Source: Hansfordia pulvinata | Lineage: Eukaryota; Ascomycota; Sordariomycetes; Xylariales | NCBI GenBank assembly: GCA_006538405.1 | Contig: BJKQ01000005.1 | Coordinates: 1,860,001 to 1,924,000 of the forward strand | Length of the DNA stretch: 64,000 bases | Direction: 5' to 3' | Shown: positions 60,901 to 64,000 of the stretch, piece after piece | How the letters are laid out: each line of letters begins with the position of its first letter | Numbering within the stretch: the first letter of the stretch is position 1 | Translations under genes and position numbers: made by a program | Notes under the pieces: generated by a model | The model's database searches: none | What the model was told of the DNA's origin: nothing | What the model saw: the letters and a program-made list of their open reading frames with translations, nothing else

Positions 60901-63437
60901 TGCAGTAATTCCCCTCGGTCCTTCAGGCTCTAGATTCAGAAAGCTCCCAGCGGTGACCGGAGTCCCTTGGCCTCTCGCGCTGAGAGCTCTGCGAACACTG
61001 CCCATCAATTTTCTCATTCCCTGGCCAGACATTGCAGAGCCAGAAGCCTTCTTCATCTGGGTTTCTGATGATGGATGGAAGGTCGTGGTCCGTCTTTTGC
61101 CGGTCAGCCCGTCTGGGAGTGCCACGTCGACGAAAGCCTGGCCCGGAGGAAGTAGATTACCACGGACAAGACTGCCTGCAAATGGGAGAGTCACGAACAA
61201 CTCGGGGTTCTTCTGCGCGCTTTTGCTCGCCAACTCAGGCCTCGCTGCTATCGTTTGATCGTCCCGTGGCGGCTTTTCCAAGTCGCTTGCAGAGTTCTGA
61301 GAGACTTCCGGACGAACTCGCTTGCCCATCAAAGCGCGAGGGGTATACGCGGTCGGTTCGGCAGGTGTGTAGATTGAACTGGGGTCAACAGGATGGGCGC
61401 CCGGCGCAGAGCCTGCTTTTGGGGGGCCATGCCTCATCGACCTCGTCGGGAACGAACATGACACGACATCGAGGCTGGCAACACTAATAGGCGATGTCGG
61501 CAGGCGTTCCATTGTGTGAGGTCGAGCAGGCGGCGTATCAGGTCGCTCGCCGAGCAACACAGAGTCAATATGACCAGCTCGAGAGACATCGACGCAGAAA
61601 GTCGAGTCAGCTCTGGAGTCGCGGCGGGGTATGTGAATAGTCGAGAGTCTGGGAGCATCGCTTGACGCAGTTTCCCAGAAAGTAGGGTCCAAGTTGGGGT
61701 TCCTGTGCCCGGCAATGCCTCCTGGGACGATGGGGATCTCGGGTCCCAGAGCTGTGTTAAACTGCGGGCCATCCCAAAATTGAGAGCACACGCGACGCCA
61801 GCATTTCTTGAGCTCCGCCAGTATTTTGAGCTGGACTTTCCGTGTCTGCGGCGTCTGATTGACCTCCTGCACAAAGTCGTTGAGAAGCTCGCAGAATTTG
61901 ACACGAAGGTCGTAATCGGTGACGAAGTCGTCCACGAAATAGTTCAGAATCCAGTGTCGCATTGCGACAAATGTTCTGACGCGCACAACCATGCCGATCT
62001 CGTCTGCTCTCGACAAGGCCCAACGAAGCCTTGCCACCAGCATGCGAAGCAGATCAGACGTCTCAATGAAGGAACGGAAAGTCAAGAAGAAGTCTGAGAT
62101 GAGTTCATAATCAAGGAAACTCGGCGAGGTAATCTCAGCAACCAGGCGAGCCGGGGTAGCGGCTGTCACAACGCCGCCGCTGGGCGAAAAGCGCACTATG
62201 GATCGATCGTCGCATGTGGGTTTGAGCGTCAAGGCGTCGTACATGGAAGGTTCGATAGCGATAGGCGTGGCGAGATACGTCAAGCGCTGGTTCGTGGTGT
62301 AAGGAGGGGAGCTGAGCTGTACGGGACTCAGCAAGTTCGGCGATGCTATATGGACATGAGAAAGAGCGTTGGAACTGAGTCGCCGCGCGCCAATCGAGTT
62401 ACGATTCGACGAATTGAGGCCGCCTGGCGAGGACCGCAGAAAAGACGCAGTACTGGACCGAATATCTTCGGTCGGCGCGTATGAGGAGCCGCGGATCATG
62501 GGTGTTCCTCCAAGCGTGAAGCGCGGGGTCCCCAGCCTCCAAGATGGGATCGCGATTTGAAGTAGCTGCGACTCGAGAAAATCAAGATCCTCGGCCGTCT
62601 TAGGCCTCGAATCCCCTCGAGGCTTCGATATGACAACCTTGAAAGCCCCTGCGTCAGCCTCAGCAACAGTCGAGTCAGACAAGGCTCGTCTCCGGCGAGA
62701 CTGGGTAGACGGCGGCTCCATGTCGAGAAACGTCCCATTCGCAAGCAGACTGGGAGAGGGTTGATCTCCAGGAGCAATCATGCGAGAACTGAGCAAATCG
62801 CTGGTATCGTCGGCAGCGGCCTTGGCATGCGCTGGGAAATCCAACCCAGCGGTACTGGGTGGCGTCGCTGGGAAGACGGCTTGCGGTTGTTGATATCTCT
62901 GATTCGCTCTTCGTACCGAAGGTCTGTGACTCAAGTCAGTTCAGTTCCAACCCCCTTTCCGACTCAGCTGTCGCGACAACTGTGCGGAAACAAGCTTCCG
63001 TTGACGGAGTTGGTCTTGACCTACCGCAAGAAAATGCGACCTTTGTTGCCCACGTTTGCCACAGTAAATTGTCGGCCTTCTCGCCCTGCCGATCCTCTAT
63101 CCGGGACAGTCGCCTTTCCTTGAGAGACATTGTGCTTCTTGGTTGAGTGGATTCCGGCCTCGCCAGAATTCTTTTCCCCTGCCGGCACCAATGGCTTAGC
63201 AGGAGTCGTTGGTGACACGCGCGCTTTGGCGCGTGGGATCTTCTCCTGCTGAGAGCCTAATGGCCCAGGAGGTGACCGTCGGGCCTTGGGATCCCGACCT
63301 CCACTCCCGATGCGTGCTGCTTTCCGGCTCTTGGTCGACAAATCCCTTCGTGGTGGCTGGCGGGACATATGGTCCAGGCCGTGGCCGTCGGCCGACATGG
63401 CCAAGGTCAAAGTTGGCGCTAAAGAGTCGGGCTCCAT
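57925..63437 (-). CDS. lte1: LTE1-type Ras-family guanine nucleotide exchange factor
   Basis: Large GEF of the kind that in yeast acts with the Tem1/mitotic-exit pathway. Exon 1 (63437-63025) begins MEPDSLAPTLTLAMSADGHG and ends VANVGNKGRIFLR; an intron (63024-62924) joins in phase to PSVRRANQRYQQPQ, and the second exon (62923-57925) runs unbroken for 5 kb, giving about 1803 residues. A RasGEF N-terminal (REM) domain lies at about 374-500 (LVAEITSPSFLDYELISDFF, FLTFRSFIETSDLLRMLVAR). The catalytic RasGEF domain fills the last 250 residues: DSEILAQQFTLIEKDALNEV, WIISEIVLTQDINERARCIV, CRSYRNFATMSQIAIAL and CIPFVGIYTHDLLF. The central 1000 residues are Ser/Pro-rich and probably a phosphoregulated, disordered spacer. 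There is no frameshift despite the length. Confidence 0.9.
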
Positions 63438-64000
63438 GGCGTGTATGCGCTGTGGCCAGTGATGAGGATGTGGACGAAGAGATGCATTGAGGGTGTGCCG
63501 GTTCGCGAGAGAAACGCCGCTACGCGACCAGTGCTAAGAGAGTCGAAGACAAGAGTCCGCCTTTGCCGTGATTCCGACACCAGAGGTCTGTGTCGTCGAC
63601 TTGGCTGTCGGGATCTCCTCGCCTGCCAGAGCGTTCGTGTGGCCGAGGCTGATGATCTGAGAAGTCTGCGGGTGGTCCAGGGTTGACTGACAACTCCGCG
63701 ATTTGGTCGCCAGTTCCAATGCAGGTCGAGCTGGGCCACGGGTGCGGACTGAACGAGACGGCGCGGTCGCGCAATGGAACAGCTATCCAAGAAGGCCCAG
63801 GCGGCAAGGGGGTGACGGTCGGACTGGGCGGAATAGCCGCTTGAAGACTGCCTGGTTCAAAGCGAAGGGGATACACCAAAGGTGAAGTCGTCGCCCACGG
63901 CCAAGGGAGGAACGTCTGGATCGATTTCGGTGAAAGAGCGGAAGTCGCGCTGCACAGCGCGGTGTTGCTCTCGGGCGCGGTGGAGGGCTGATACAGTATT
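63438..64000. other. Upstream region of the LTE1-type gene, to the window edge
   Basis: Mixed GC-rich sequence with short overlapping frames on both strands and no recognisable domain. It probably holds the promoter and leader of the LTE1-type gene. A gene cut by the window edge cannot be excluded. Confidence 0.4.

Noticed and set aside
63520..63879. 119-residue minus-strand frame upstream of the LTE1-type gene
   Set aside because: No domain and overlapping frames on both strands; more likely promoter or leader.
1..64000. tRNA, rRNA or CRISPR features
   Set aside because: I looked for T-loop-like GGTTCGAATC patterns, rRNA-like conserved blocks and regularly spaced repeats and saw none that fit; a covariance-model search would be decisive.
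1..64000. Secondary-metabolite gene cluster around the P450, PRISE reductase and oxidoreductase
   Set aside because: These genes are up to 50 kb apart with housekeeping genes between them, and no polyketide synthase, peptide synthetase or terpene synthase is present.

Overview
The window is nuclear DNA of a filamentous ascomycete (Pezizomycotina, most likely a Sordariomycete; I cannot name genus or species). The evidence is GC-rich coding sequence, short GT..AG introns (about 55-240 nt) with CTAAC/CTGAC-type branch sites just before the acceptor, monocistronic genes on both strands separated by long intergenic stretches, and gene types typical of such fungi (mitochondrial Mcr1 and D-lactate dehydrogenase, NudC, Tfb3, URI/Bud27, AP180, LTE1). 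No bacterial operons, CRISPR arrays, rRNA, tRNA or intact transposon were seen.

Layout. 1.3-2.5 kb: an oxidoreductase of the Gfo/Idh/MocA type that seems to lack its nucleotide-binding N terminus. 3.4-4.6 kb: NADH-cytochrome b5 reductase (Mcr1 type). 6.7-8.6 kb: PAF-acetylhydrolase-like esterase. 8.6-18.4 kb: about 10 kb without a supportable gene, ending in a pyrimidine-rich stretch that may be a long leader. 18.5-21.7 kb: a long low-complexity protein with a cysteine-rich C terminus. 22.9-24.9 kb: mitochondrial D-lactate dehydrogenase. 25.4-27.2 kb: PRISE-type short-chain reductase. 27.8-28.3 kb (minus): small membrane protein. 29.3-30.4 kb: SPRY protein. 31.2-32.0 kb (minus): putative secreted protein. 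34.0-36.1 kb: URI/Bud27-like prefoldin protein. 37.2-38.2 kb (minus) and 38.6-39.7 kb: NudC and Tfb3/MAT1, head to head over a 345-bp gap. 40.6-42.8 kb (minus): AP180 clathrin adaptor with a long polyglutamine tract. 42.8-47.9 kb: gene-poor DNA with decayed repeats and a stop-riddled Gln-rich remnant. 47.9-50.6 kb: mitochondrial aspartyl-tRNA synthetase. 50.6-54.7 kb: intergenic. 54.7-56.5 kb: cytochrome P450. 57.9-63.4 kb (minus): LTE1-type Ras-family GEF.

The genes are mostly housekeeping (mitochondrial redox and translation, TFIIH, nuclear movement, endocytosis, mitotic-exit signalling). They do not form a biosynthetic cluster. Shared features are of another kind. First, the 8-mer TACGAGTA/TACTCGTA occurs about 40 times, always outside the exons I modelled. 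Second, seven single-base breaks in six otherwise intact genes are all repaired by one extra C, most of them in C-runs, which points to consensus errors rather than pseudogenes. I saw no convincing new multi-gene system.
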